Origin: Jejuia algarum
Lineage (GTDB): Bacteria > Bacteroidota > Bacteroidia > Flavobacteriales > Flavobacteriaceae
Length of the DNA stretch: 64,000 nucleotides
Reading direction: 5' to 3'
NCBI GenBank assembly: GCA_947495775.1
Contig: CANMAQ010000012.1
Coordinates: 62,001-126,000, forward strand
Part shown: positions 36,139-46,356 of the stretch, piece after piece
How positions within the stretch are numbered: the first letter of the stretch is position 1
Layout: each line of letters opens with the position of its first letter
Translations under genes and position numbers: made by a program
Notes under the pieces: generated by a model
Told to the model about the DNA's origin: nothing
Seen by the model: only the letters and a program-made list of their open reading frames with translations
Databases searched by the model: none

Positions 36139-38988
36139 ATGGCTGTTAAACTAAAAGATGTATTGGGATTCCTGTTGTTTTGCTTAACCTTAGCTGGTCT
36201 TAAAGCACAAACAAAAACCTACTTGTCAGGTACCTATGCCGATACTGCTGTAGACTGGGACTTTAAAATGTCTGAAGGTCGTAATAGCGGATACTGGACC
36301 AGCATTCCTGTGCCATCAAATTGGGAAACCAAAGGTTTTGGCTATTATACCTATGGCAAAGACCACAAAGATTATAAAACAAGACCAGAAATGGGGTTGT
36401 ACCGTCATAACTTTAAATTCAATTTAAAATCAGATAAACGTTATTTTATTGTTTTTCAGGGTTCCATGACCGAAACAACAGTCAAGTTAAATGGACAACA
36501 AATAGGAGATACACACATAGGAGGCTTTACAGAGTTTAAATATGAAATCACTAATTTTTTAAAATCAGGAAACAATATTTTAGAAGTTGAAGTATTGAAA
36601 CCAGCAACGCATCCACAGGTGGTAAAAGCAGAGCGTATTGCAGATTACTGGTTGTTTGGGGGTATTTTTAGACCTGTTTATATTGAAGAACTGCCAGTAA
36701 ATTTTATAGATCGTGTTGCTATTGATGCCCAAATGAATGGTGATTTTAAAATGGATGTTTTTACAGAAGTCTCTAAAGAAAACCTATCGGTTACAGCACA
36801 GGTTTACAATAGTAACAATCAAAAAGTAGGAAAGTCATTTTCTGGAAAAGTTTCTAAAAATAAAGGACATTTAGAAACTACTTTAAAAGGTATTGCAGCA
36901 TGGTCTCATGAGTACCCAAACCTGTATAGTGTTGAGGTGTCTTTAAAACAAAAAAAGAAAACAATACATAGCTACAAACAAAAGTTTGGATTCAGAACCT
37001 TTGAAGTGCGCGACCATGACGGTTTTTACCTCAATGGCAAACGCATTTTATTAAAAGGAGCAAACATGCATAGTTTTAGGCCAGAGACAGGGCGCACATT
37101 AACTAGGCAAGATATGCTAGATAATATAAAACTGATGCAGGAGATGAATTTTAATACCGTGCGTATTTGTCATTACCCGCCAGATGCTGAGTTTTTAGAC
37201 CTATGCGATTCTTTTGGGCTAATGGCAATGGACGAATTACCAGGTTGGAGGCATTCCTATCCCGATGCAATGGGGAGTAAGATTGTAAAAGAACTTGTTG
37301 TAAGAGATGTCAATCATCCATCGGTTGTGCTTTGGAGTAATGGCAACCATTTGGCACATAATCCCAAATTTGATGCCGCTTTTTTTAAGTGGGATATTCA
37401 GAAAAGAAGACCTTTAAAAAATGAGACTAAAACAGGAGATATTTATAAAAACTATTCCCCCGATTTTGATATCGTAAAAACGAATTTTTACCCCTCTTAT
37501 GCCTTATTAAAGCAGCGTTTGTTTGAAGACAATCATATTGTATTGCCCAATGAAGCCTTGCATGCCCTTTATGATGGTGGGGGCGGTGCAAACTTAAAAA
37601 CCTACTGGGATGCCATAGAGACCTCTAAAGTAGGCGGTGGCCTAATGATTTGGGCACTTTTTGATGAAGGCTTGCGACGAACAGATATGAATAACCAGCC
37701 CTTTCATCAAGGGAATAATGCACCAGATGGTATTGTAGGGCCTCATGGCGAAAAAGATGGCAGTTACTATGCGGTAAGAGAAATTTGGTCGCCAGTACAG
37801 ATTAAAGAAGATAAAATAACAGCCAATTTTAATGGCGAATTAACCGTTCAAAATAAATTCGATGTTACGAATTTAAAGGACTGTAAGATCAACTGGAAAC
37901 TCATTGCCTTTGAAACTCCAAACACATCGGCCTCAGGATTTAGAACTGTAGCCACAGGAAACGTGGAGGTGCCTAGCATTGCCTCTGGAAATTCAGGAGT
38001 GTTAAGGATTGTTTTGCCAGAACAGCGTCCTAAATTTGATGCCTTAGCACTTGAAGTTTTTGACACTAAAGGGATATTAGTTTATGAAAAACGATTAAGC
38101 CTTGAAAAAGACACACGCTTTTTTCAAACCTCAAAACAAAATAAAGTTATCCAAGATGAAGAGAATCCGTTCCTGTTTTATATCGGAGAGAACACAATTT
38201 TGTTTGATAAAGAAACTGGTGTTTTAAAGACCATAGCTGTAAAAGGAAAAGCAACAAGCATTAAAAATTTTCCTTATCTCGTAGTTAAACGTGCCGATAC
38301 CTTAAAAGCCAGAACAAAAGAAATAGTAGAAACACATATCACCACAATAAAAAAAGTTAACGAGAATTATATAATACAAGCCAGAAATGTAAAGGGTTTT
38401 ACAAATTTAGTTTGGACTATAAAACCCAGCGGCGAATTAAAATTAGATTATACCTACAAAACAACTAAAGGCTCTTATGCCTATGCAGGTGTTGGCATGG
38501 AACTAAAAGCCGAAGCGGTTAAAAGTAAACGGTGGTTAGGCGAGGGGCCAGCGCGAATTTGGAAAAACCGAACACAAGGAGGACTGTATGATGTATATGC
38601 TGTAGATCAACAAATAAATATTCCTGGAGAGGTTTATAATCAACCAGAATTCGAAGGGTGTTTTGCACCTTGGAAATGGGCTGTGTTTTATATGGAAGAC
38701 CATGTATCTATAGGATTCCAAAATAATAGCGATGTGATTCTAGGAGTTTTAAACCCTGTAAATGGGTACAATGCTAAAAGCGCTACATGGGCATATCCTA
38801 AAAAAGAAGGCATTTACTTTTTTAATGCGATTTCTGCGGTAGGCTCAAAATGGAAAAAACCAATAGAATTTGGACCTGATGCGCAACCCACACCAATAGA
38901 TGCGCCTTTATCAGGTTCGTTATCCTTGTTTATCAATTGGAATACTGCTGAAAACGATAATCAAACCTTTAAAATAACAATAGAATAA
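36139..38988 (+). CDS. GH2-family protein with altered acid/base position
   Basis: The 949-aa product has LacZ-like architecture: a sugar-binding domain (IPVPSNWETKGFG), Ig-like domain, TIM barrel (ILLKGANMHSFRPETGR) and a C-terminal beta-sandwich resembling Bgal_small_N (about 690-945). A signal peptide ends near residue 23 (LKAQ). The motif that normally reads WSxGNE is WSNGNH near 399-404, so the acid/base Glu is replaced by His404. A plausible nucleophile Glu472 remains in LPNEALHA. Either the enzyme uses another proton donor, or it works on substrates with good leaving groups, or it only binds sugar. It lies 19 bp after uxaA. Confidence 0.8.
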   Translation: MAVKLKDVLGFLLFCLTLAGLKAQTKTYLSGTYADTAVDWDFKMSEGRNSGYWTSIPVPSNWETKGFGYYTYGKDHKDYKTRPEMGLYRHNFKFNLKSDKRYFIVFQGSMTETTVKLNGQQIGDTHIGGFTEFKYEITNFLKSGNNILEVEVLKPATHPQVVKAERIADYWLFGGIFRPVYIEELPVNFIDRVAIDAQMNGDFKMDVFTEVSKENLSVTAQVYNSNNQKVGKSFSGKVSKNKGHLETTLKGIAAWSHEYPNLYSVEVSLKQKKKTIHSYKQKFGFRTFEVRDHDGFYLNGKRILLKGANMHSFRPETGRTLTRQDMLDNIKLMQEMNFNTVRICHYPPDAEFLDLCDSFGLMAMDELPGWRHSYPDAMGSKIVKELVVRDVNHPSVVLWSNGNHLAHNPKFDAAFFKWDIQKRRPLKNETKTGDIYKNYSPDFDIVKTNFYPSYALLKQRLFEDNHIVLPNEALHALYDGGGGANLKTYWDAIETSKVGGGLMIWALFDEGLRRTDMNNQPFHQGNNAPDGIVGPHGEKDGSYYAVREIWSPVQIKEDKITANFNGELTVQNKFDVTNLKDCKINWKLIAFETPNTSASGFRTVATGNVEVPSIASGNSGVLRIVLPEQRPKFDALALEVFDTKGILVYEKRLSLEKDTRFFQTSKQNKVIQDEENPFLFYIGENTILFDKETGVLKTIAVKGKATSIKNFPYLVVKRADTLKARTKEIVETHITTIKKVNENYIIQARNVKGFTNLVWTIKPSGELKLDYTYKTTKGSYAYAGVGMELKAEAVKSKRWLGEGPARIWKNRTQGGLYDVYAVDQQINIPGEVYNQPEFEGCFAPWKWAVFYMEDHVSIGFQNNSDVILGVLNPVNGYNAKSATWAYPKKEGIYFFNAISAVGSKWKKPIEFGPDAQPTPIDAPLSGSLSLFINWNTAENDNQTFKITIE

Positions 38989-39011
38989 AATAATCATCTA
39001 AATAACTATAA

Positions 39012-40352
39012 ATGAAAACACTTAAAGTAGTAAGCGTTACTGTCTTAATAATGGGAGTACTGTTGTCTTGTGGCAATACACCAAAAGGTAAGGATAGTAA
39101 CACCAAAAGCCTTTCACAGGCAGCAACATCCACGCCAAATATTGTTTTTATCTTATCAGACGATCAGTCATGGACAGATTATGGGTTTATGGGCGATAAA
39201 AACATAGAAACACCGCGTTTAGATCAATTTGCCTCCGAAAGTTTAACCTTCCAAAAAGGGTATGTACCTACTTCGTTATGCTCACCTTCTTTAGCAACCA
39301 TAATCACAGGAATGTATCCCAAAGATCATGGTATTTTAGGAAATGACAAGAAACTACCTGGAGATAAAAGAGAAGAGAAAAAAGCATGGAGGGCCAAAAA
39401 TTATGAAGCCGTTATAGAAGATTTTAAAGCTATAACCACACTGCCAGATTTACTTAAGGAAAAAGGGTATCTTTCTTTTCAAACGGGAAAATGGTGGCAT
39501 GGTAATTATAAAATAGGTGGTTTTGATTATGGGATGACGCATGGCGATCCCAAACGTGGCGGACGTCATGGAGATTACGGATTACAGATTGGAAGAAAAG
39601 GCATGGATACTTTAACAAGTTATGTCGATTTAGCCCTCAAAGAAAAGAAACCTTTCTTTTTATGGTATGCACCATTTTTACCACATAAGCCCCATACACC
39701 CCCAAAGCGTTTACTAGAAAAATATTCTAAAAAGACAGATTCTAAATATCTTGCCAAATATTGGGCCATGTGCGAATGGTTTGACGAAACCTGTGGTCAA
39801 TTATTCGATATTATAGAAGACAAAGGACTTACAGAAAACACCTTGTTTGTTTATGTGTGTGATAACGGATGGGTACAAAATAGTGATAACGGCAGTTCTG
39901 CAAAAAATTCCAAACGTGCACCTTACGATTTAGGAATACGTACCCCAATTATGTATAAGTGGGCTGGTAAAATTAAACCCAAAATGGATACAGAAACCGT
40001 AGTGAGTAGTATCGATATGGTACCTACAGTTTTAGATATATTGAATATAGAAAAACCAAAAGCTTTACCAGGAATTAGTGTTTTAGATGAAAAGCAGTTG
40101 GCAGCGCGAAAAACGATTTTTGGTGAAATTTATGCACACGATTTTAATACAGTGGCATCAAGTTTGTTTTATACTATGGCTGTAGCAAAACCGTATAAGT
40201 TAATTCTACCAGATTCAAAACGAAAATCCAAGGCCAAGGTAGAACTGTTTAATACAGATGAAGATCCATTTGAAAAAAATAATATTGCAGAACAGCATCC
40301 TGAAATCGTTGAAAAATTAAAACAACATATAGAGGCTTTTAGGGCAAAATAA
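39012..40352 (+). CDS. S1 sulfatase with variant maturation motif CxPxL
   Basis: The 446-aa lipoprotein (lipobox LLSC near residue 20) has the alkaline-phosphatase-like sulfatase fold: LSDDQSWTDYGF near 49-60, a TGKWWHG segment near 158 and CDNGWVQNSDNG near 282. The maturation sequence is C-S-P-S-L near 91-95, so the usual Arg is Leu, followed by ATIITGMYP. Cys is present, so formylglycine could still form if the maturation enzyme tolerates the change. As I recall, Leu variants occur in some marine S1 subfamilies. It is 8 bp ahead of the next sulfatase and probably co-transcribed with it. Confidence 0.82.
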   Translation: MKTLKVVSVTVLIMGVLLSCGNTPKGKDSNTKSLSQAATSTPNIVFILSDDQSWTDYGFMGDKNIETPRLDQFASESLTFQKGYVPTSLCSPSLATIITGMYPKDHGILGNDKKLPGDKREEKKAWRAKNYEAVIEDFKAITTLPDLLKEKGYLSFQTGKWWHGNYKIGGFDYGMTHGDPKRGGRHGDYGLQIGRKGMDTLTSYVDLALKEKKPFFLWYAPFLPHKPHTPPKRLLEKYSKKTDSKYLAKYWAMCEWFDETCGQLFDIIEDKGLTENTLFVYVCDNGWVQNSDNGSSAKNSKRAPYDLGIRTPIMYKWAGKIKPKMDTETVVSSIDMVPTVLDILNIEKPKALPGISVLDEKQLAARKTIFGEIYAHDFNTVASSLFYTMAVAKPYKLILPDSKRKSKAKVELFNTDEDPFEKNNIAEQHPEIVEKLKQHIEAFRAK

Positions 40353-40359
40353 ATTAGTT

Positions 40360-41886
40360 ATGACGACATATAATTATTTGGTAGTCGCTGCCGTAGTGGG
40401 ACTTGTGTTTTCTTGTAATCTAAAAAAAAGTAAAGAGACGCAAAAAAGCCTTGAAAAGCCGAATGTGCTGTTTATTGCGGTGGATGATTTAAACAATTGG
40501 ATAACACCAATCGATGGCTATTCCAATGCTAAAACCCCTAATTTTGAGAGGTTGGCAAAAATGGGCGTTACTTTTACCAATGCCCATGTTCAAGCCCCTT
40601 TATGTGGACCTTCGCGTGCTTCTGTGATGACGGGTTTACGTCCGTCGACAACAGGGATTTATGGCATGACGCCCGACAATAAAATTAGAAGAGCAGGCAA
40701 TCCTGCAACTAAAGATATCACCTTTCTCCCCGAGTATTTTAAGCAAAATGGGTATCATACAATGGGAATTGGTAAGCTGTTTCATATACACGCGCCTGAT
40801 GGTGTTTTTGACGAGTCTGGAGGTCGCGTAAAAGGTTTTGGGCCTTACCCAAAAAAGCGATTTGTCTGGGATGGTTTTGGTAATGGTATTAAGGGGAAAC
40901 ATGGGCGTACCAGTACAGATTGGGGCGCTTTTCCAGAGCAAGACAGCCTGATGCCAGATCACCAATCTGTAAATTGGGCAGTAGAACGTTTGCAACGCCA
41001 GTACGATAAACCTTTTTTTATGGGATTGGGGTTTTTACGTGTGCATGTCCCTTTGTATGTGTCTCAAAAATGGTTTGATATGCATCCTTTAGAAGGCATA
41101 CAAACACCACCTTATTTGGCCGATGATTTAAAAGACATTCCAAACATTGGCTTGCAAATAAACGACTTACCCATGATGCCATCTACAGAATGGGCAAAGG
41201 GGAGTGGGGAATGGAAAAAGATTGTGCAAGCCTATTTGGCCTGTATGAGTTATGTGGATTACGAATTAGGACGCGTTTTAGATGCTTTAGAACGTAGTAA
41301 ACATGCCGATAATACCATCATTGTTTTATGGTCCGATCATGGCTACCGTTTAGGAGAAAAAGGCACTTTTGCCAAACATGCACTTTGGGAAACGGCTACC
41401 AAAGCCCCTTTATTATTGGCAGGGCCTAATGTACCTAAGGGCAAAAAAATAACAGCACCAGTAGAAATGCTTTCTATTTATCCGACGCTTTTAGAATTAA
41501 GCGGACTGCCTGCTTACACTAGAAACGAAGGCAAGAGTTTGGTCGCTATGATGCAAAGCGATAAAGGTGTGGCAGAGTCTTATGCAATTACTACCTTTGC
41601 GATGAATAATCATGCTGTAAAAAAAGACGGCTATAGATACATTCGCTATGAAGATGGTACAGAAGAATTTTACGACCATCGTGTAGATCCAAATGAATGG
41701 CATAATGAAGCTGGTAATGCAAAATTTAATGCTGAAAAGAAGGCATTAAAAGCGCTGTTGCCTCAGAAAAATGTCATTTGGGATGCAGCTTCAAATTATA
41801 CCTTTCAGCCTTATTTTGTAGCGCAGAAAAAACGTGTAAACGGCGCTCAAAAAACGCCTGTAAAGGTAATTGGAGCAGACCGATGA
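40360..41886 (+). CDS. S1 sulfatase, iduronate-2-sulfatase-like, lipoprotein
   Basis: The 508-aa product has a lipobox VFSC near residue 19. The IDS-like opening NVLFIAVDDLNNWI begins near 35, the maturation motif C-G-P-S-R lies near 81, and the metal site is WSDHGYRLGEKG near 326. Family S1_7 is the closest type I recognise. It ends the run that begins with uxaB; a 152-bp gap follows. The substrate is a sulfated uronate or rhamnose oligosaccharide by context only. Confidence 0.86.
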   Translation: MTTYNYLVVAAVVGLVFSCNLKKSKETQKSLEKPNVLFIAVDDLNNWITPIDGYSNAKTPNFERLAKMGVTFTNAHVQAPLCGPSRASVMTGLRPSTTGIYGMTPDNKIRRAGNPATKDITFLPEYFKQNGYHTMGIGKLFHIHAPDGVFDESGGRVKGFGPYPKKRFVWDGFGNGIKGKHGRTSTDWGAFPEQDSLMPDHQSVNWAVERLQRQYDKPFFMGLGFLRVHVPLYVSQKWFDMHPLEGIQTPPYLADDLKDIPNIGLQINDLPMMPSTEWAKGSGEWKKIVQAYLACMSYVDYELGRVLDALERSKHADNTIIVLWSDHGYRLGEKGTFAKHALWETATKAPLLLAGPNVPKGKKITAPVEMLSIYPTLLELSGLPAYTRNEGKSLVAMMQSDKGVAESYAITTFAMNNHAVKKDGYRYIRYEDGTEEFYDHRVDPNEWHNEAGNAKFNAEKKALKALLPQKNVIWDAASNYTFQPYFVAQKKRVNGAQKTPVKVIGADR

Positions 41887-42038
41887 TTACTTATAAATAT
41901 TAAACCCTATAGGACTAACCAATTTATCATCAAGACTCTACATGACAGTATTTATGAATATTGTTTGTAGTTTGCCATGCAATACAGAGACTTTTAACTT
42001 ACCTATAAGTTAAAATAAAGTTGTAAATACATATACAA

Positions 42039-44597
42039 ATGGTACTTAAAGAAAAATTAATTTTAGTTCTAACACTTTTTATTTTTATAGGCGTAGAGGC
42101 TCAAGTTACACTCTCTACAGATTTTACAGACATGACTAGGCAAAATGAACCTTTACATAATATATGGTCTGTTGCTAATCGCATTAGTCCAAAAAATGGT
42201 TCTAATATTCGTCCAGGTCTTAAAATGAACACGGTTAGAATGATAGGAGGTATTAAAAAAGTTGTTAATGGAGAAGATGTAAAAGATTTAGATTTTGACA
42301 CTTGTCTGTACGATTCTATTAACAATCAGTACGTTTACAGATTTGAACCACTTATAGAACGATTGAATAAAATTATTAATTCTCAAACAGAGCTTCTTCA
42401 AATAGTATTAGATCAACCTTCATGGGCATTTCAACACGGATATACATTTATTCCTGCTGGAACTAGAGACAATGTGAATTTTCGTGAAGATGAACAAATT
42501 TCTATTTACGGAAACTCTTTACCTCCAGCAGATAAGCAAGCCTATCACGACTACATAAAAGCTTTAATGACCAAGCTAGTAGAAACTTATGGGGAAACAC
42601 AAGTTTTGTCTTGGCGATTTAGAATAGGTTCCGAGATAGAAACGCCAGACCATTGGTTTGGAACCAAACAAGACTTTATAGAACATTTTGAAAATACAGA
42701 GCAAGCTATTCGAGCCGTTTTGCCCGAGGCAATTGTAGGTGTTCACACAAGAGCTCCTGATTTTGTTTTTAGAAACGGAACAGTATTAAATTACAAAGGA
42801 GAACCTTTTGCTTCTTTTGCAGAAGATTTAATAAGCTACGCATCTGATCATAATTTAAGATACGATTTTTGGGGCATATCAGATTACGTAATTATAGGAA
42901 ATAGTAATTTACGTAATATGAGAACCAAATTTGAAAAGCTTTTTGGAGGATTGGTAAATCACCCTAAATGGAATAGTAACGCGACTATAGATTTGATGGA
43001 ATATGCTACGGTAACAACCATGAATGGAGCAGACGGAAGAGGGTTTATCAATGCTGAAACATCTCATGCTGAAATTGTAGAATTGTCTTTTTCTAATATC
43101 TATTATAAAAATAAAGACAAAGGACTAGATTTAATTTACAGATGGGGGAATAGAACAGGGTCACAAGACCCTCCTGCAATAACAACGCTAAATTCTATGA
43201 ATGGTAAAGTGCATTATGCTTCTGATGTTTCTGGAACCCCTAACACTTCAAGTAATGATCTAGATGCCTTTTTCGCAAAAAGTGAAACAGCTACAGAATA
43301 CGATGTCTTAATTTATAATTATAATGGGAGTTCATTGACTTACAGAACTAATGAAACAGTAAACGTAGCGTTTAATTCAGAACTACCTGTAGGCACAACC
43401 TTATACTATAGAAGTCTTTCTTATGATAATACAAATAACAAACTTCAGAATTTTCTAGAAGATAACCCAGGATCAGGATATGTGAAAAATGGATTTAACG
43501 ACAGAGGCGCTCCAGATAGGATTTTAACCGAAGCTGGTTTAGCGGCGTATGCAGCTTACGACAATCCGAACCCACATGAATATACAGATTGGAAAAGTAG
43601 TGTAACAACCCCACGAGAGGACGACGGCATAGGATCAAAAATAAATATAGCAACAGAGATAGCTTCTTTTGCGTTTGAAAAATTTGAGTTTAGAACCGAA
43701 GATTATTTCGTAGAAACCATTACACCTGCAACAGTTGTATGGACAACGACTGAAGACTTTTCGCCGTGGGGTGCAGTTAGCTCGGGAATGACGGTAAACA
43801 CTGATGATGATAAATTAACCTTGAATTATTCTAGTGGTTTTGCATTTCCTATGGCTGCTATTACAGGTTTAAATATAGATTCTGATTTGTATGGTACGTT
43901 ACGACTGGTAGTTAAAAATAATACTGAAGACTCAAGCCTACAACTAGCGGCAAATGTTCCTGGTACAGAATTTGCCCCTGGAAGAAAAAAAATAACCATT
44001 CCTAATGATGATGAATGGCATACTATAGATGTAGATTTAACAAACTGGTCGCATTGGACAGGTACCATTAATGAGTTTAAAGTGTATGAAAGTGTAAATT
44101 CAGGTCGTATTGAATTTGATCGTATTGAATTTATACCTTTGCAAAGTGCAGAGATATTCGATGTCTTTATTTCGAAAGAAGGTAACGGTTTATTAAACTA
44201 TAGAAGTGGAACGTCTCTTGCAGGGCAGAAATTTAATTTAACAGCCATAGCAGATCAGGGTTGGGTATTTCAAGGTTGGACTGGAGATGTTATAAGTACA
44301 GAAAACCCTTTAGCCATAACGGTAAACTCAAATCTAGATATACAGGCAACATTTTTACAAGAAAGCCTATCTGTAGAAGACAACAAATTAAATAATACCT
44401 TTGCAGTCTTTCCTAATCCAAGTTCTAGGGGTATATTTACATTAAAAACTCAAAATGCTGAATATTGGGAAGTTTATAATTTGACAGGTATTAAGGTCGT
44501 TTCAGGAAAAGGAAAGACAGTAGATATCTCTAACTTTTCTCGAGGCCTGTACATCATTAAAATTAAGGATGATTATAAAAAGATAGTATATAATTAA
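42039..44597 (+). CDS. Secreted GH39-like glycoside hydrolase with T9SS sorting domain
   Basis: The 852-aa product has a signal peptide ending near residue 22 (VEAQ). A TIM-barrel region (about 25-420) contains WRFRIGSEIETPDHW near 190-204, where the Glu in GSE is the likely acid/base, as in GH39 GNE motifs. A carbohydrate-binding-like sandwich (about 565-705) follows, then an InlB-like bacterial repeat (about 710-770, GWVFQGWTGDV) and a type A sorting domain (about 785-852, VFPNPSSRG). GH39 includes beta-xylosidases and alpha-iduronidases, either of which would suit ulvan. A preceding 152-bp gap and a following terminator make it a separate unit. The family call is moderate. Confidence 0.65.
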   Translation: MVLKEKLILVLTLFIFIGVEAQVTLSTDFTDMTRQNEPLHNIWSVANRISPKNGSNIRPGLKMNTVRMIGGIKKVVNGEDVKDLDFDTCLYDSINNQYVYRFEPLIERLNKIINSQTELLQIVLDQPSWAFQHGYTFIPAGTRDNVNFREDEQISIYGNSLPPADKQAYHDYIKALMTKLVETYGETQVLSWRFRIGSEIETPDHWFGTKQDFIEHFENTEQAIRAVLPEAIVGVHTRAPDFVFRNGTVLNYKGEPFASFAEDLISYASDHNLRYDFWGISDYVIIGNSNLRNMRTKFEKLFGGLVNHPKWNSNATIDLMEYATVTTMNGADGRGFINAETSHAEIVELSFSNIYYKNKDKGLDLIYRWGNRTGSQDPPAITTLNSMNGKVHYASDVSGTPNTSSNDLDAFFAKSETATEYDVLIYNYNGSSLTYRTNETVNVAFNSELPVGTTLYYRSLSYDNTNNKLQNFLEDNPGSGYVKNGFNDRGAPDRILTEAGLAAYAAYDNPNPHEYTDWKSSVTTPREDDGIGSKINIATEIASFAFEKFEFRTEDYFVETITPATVVWTTTEDFSPWGAVSSGMTVNTDDDKLTLNYSSGFAFPMAAITGLNIDSDLYGTLRLVVKNNTEDSSLQLAANVPGTEFAPGRKKITIPNDDEWHTIDVDLTNWSHWTGTINEFKVYESVNSGRIEFDRIEFIPLQSAEIFDVFISKEGNGLLNYRSGTSLAGQKFNLTAIADQGWVFQGWTGDVISTENPLAITVNSNLDIQATFLQESLSVEDNKLNNTFAVFPNPSSRGIFTLKTQNAEYWEVYNLTGIKVVSGKGKTVDISNFSRGLYIIKIKDDYKKIVYN

Positions 44598-44622
44598 TAT
44601 GCAATAAAAAATAGTTTTAAAA

Positions 44623-44657
44623 AATTTCTATCTTAAACTTAAGGTAGGAATTTTTTT
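44623..44657 (+). terminator. Terminator after GH39-like gene
   Basis: A roughly 12-bp stem (44625-44636 with 44639-44650, two G-U pairs, innermost pairs open to form the loop) is followed by seven T. It insulates the T9SS protein gene from the next sulfatase. Confidence 0.65.
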
Positions 44658-44703
44658 GCGTTATTGAAAATCATAAAAGTAAAATCAAATAAAAATAAAT
44701 GTA

Positions 44704-46344
44704 ATGCGCTTAATTTCAAAGATCACAATAGGTGTTCTGGCAGTAGCACCGCTATTGACTTTCTCTCAATCTAAAACAGAAAAAAAAGCAAAACCCAATA
44801 TCGTATTATTATTTGCCGACGATTTAGGATGGGTGGATGTGAGCACAGGTAATACCAATGGTGGCAGAGGTTCTAAACGATACGAAACACCTGTAATCGA
44901 TCAATTAGCATCAGAAGGCATGTCTTTTGCTTACGCGTACACCAACCAAAACTGTGCACCCTCTAGAGCTTCTCTAATTAGCGGGCAGTATCCTACAGGG
45001 GAAGATAATCAAGTGTATAATGTAGGCTCTTTAAGCAGGCAAGATAAAAGAACAAAAGGATTCCCTAATTTGCCAATCAAACCGTTTCAGCAGAAAAAAG
45101 TAATTGCAGAGGACGGGATCAATATCTTCGACGCCCTTAAAACTCAAGGTTACAAAACCGCTTTTATAGGGAAGAGTCATGGGACGCCGCATCCTTTGGT
45201 AGGCGATTTTGGTATTGATTTGCCAGCCGATATTCACCATATTATCGCTGCACCTGTCGATGGGAAACGTACAAAATCGTATTATATGGCCTTGCAATCC
45301 GATCGTAGAGGTTGGACTTTCAAGTCCAAATACGTCGATAAGTATGCGACACCTTACGATCAAAATTACATCAATACCACACTTAAGCCGTATGCTTCAC
45401 GAAGTGAGTTATCACTTTTAGAGGGCACACCAAAACACCTCACAGATGCGATCGGTGATTTTTCAGTAGACTATATCAAAGAAAATGCGAATAGCGATCA
45501 ACCATTCTTTTTATATGTACCTTTTCATGCGGTGCATTCTAAAGTTGTAGGTCGAAAAGATTTGACTGAAAAATATAGAAAGCGCGGTTTAAATGAGCGT
45601 TTGGCAGAATATGCGTCTATGATTGAGCTGTTGGATCAAAATATCGGCAAGATTAACCGTGCAATAAAAGATCCGAATGGCGATGGCGATGTCTCGGATG
45701 ACATTACCAACAATACAATTTTTATCGTTTATTCAGATAATGGCGGGTTAAAAGATAATAAACCACTAACAGGGAAAAAAGGAACGCTAACAGAAGGCGG
45801 TATTAGAGTGCCTTTAATTTTTAGATATCCGGGTGTTATTAAAGCAAATACGATAACAAATCAATCGGTACACTGTATTGATTTTTTACCCACACTAGCC
45901 GAATTAACAGGAGTAGACCTTTCAACATTAAAGAAGTCCAATGGTAGTACAGCACAATACGATGGGGTTTCGTTTGCTAAAATTCTTAAAGGCGAAGAAA
46001 AATGGTTGTCTCGAGACAATTTGTTCTGGCATTTACCAGGTTATATGGACGAACGCTTTTCACCTTCAACACTCATTCAAACACGAATTGGGAGCGACTA
46101 CTACAAGCTATTTTATTTTTATGAAAAGGAAACCTTTGCCATGTACCATGTAAATAGTGACATTTCTGAAAAGAAAAATCTTTTAAACAATCCCACCAAG
46201 AAGCAGTTAAAAATCGCTTTACAAATGAATGCAGATATGTTAGCTTGGTTAAAAGCGAACAAAGCCCCAACAGGAACCTGGGTAAAAAATGGTGAAAATG
46301 TGCCTTATCCTAAGAAAGATGGGGTAAAAGCATACAAAAAATAA
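44704..46344 (+). CDS. S1 formylglycine sulfatase
   Basis: The 546-aa product has a Sec signal peptide ending near residue 21 (LTFSQ). N-terminal metal ligands are in LLFADDLGWVDV near 35. The maturation motif C-A-P-S-R lies near 84-88, FIGKSHGTPHP near 157, and the second metal site is YSDNGGLKDN near 345. It resembles arylsulfatase A-type S1 enzymes rather than the IDS-like ones nearby. It is the first of three sulfatase genes with gaps of 12 and 5 bp. The terminator just upstream implies its own promoter in the 46-bp gap, which I cannot locate. Confidence 0.86.
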   Translation: MRLISKITIGVLAVAPLLTFSQSKTEKKAKPNIVLLFADDLGWVDVSTGNTNGGRGSKRYETPVIDQLASEGMSFAYAYTNQNCAPSRASLISGQYPTGEDNQVYNVGSLSRQDKRTKGFPNLPIKPFQQKKVIAEDGINIFDALKTQGYKTAFIGKSHGTPHPLVGDFGIDLPADIHHIIAAPVDGKRTKSYYMALQSDRRGWTFKSKYVDKYATPYDQNYINTTLKPYASRSELSLLEGTPKHLTDAIGDFSVDYIKENANSDQPFFLYVPFHAVHSKVVGRKDLTEKYRKRGLNERLAEYASMIELLDQNIGKINRAIKDPNGDGDVSDDITNNTIFIVYSDNGGLKDNKPLTGKKGTLTEGGIRVPLIFRYPGVIKANTITNQSVHCIDFLPTLAELTGVDLSTLKKSNGSTAQYDGVSFAKILKGEEKWLSRDNLFWHLPGYMDERFSPSTLIQTRIGSDYYKLFYFYEKETFAMYHVNSDISEKKNLLNNPTKKQLKIALQMNADMLAWLKANKAPTGTWVKNGENVPYPKKDGVKAYKK

Positions 46345-46356
46345 GAATTGAAGACG

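Noticed and set aside
41910..41918. TAGGACTAA as a fourth copy of the shared operator
   Set aside because: Only five bases match the core and it lies 120 bases before the gene, so it is listed only as a weak hint.
41968..41975. A -7 element upstream of the GH39-like gene (TAGTTTG)
   Set aside because: It is one base short of TAnnTTTG and has no -33 partner at the right spacing.
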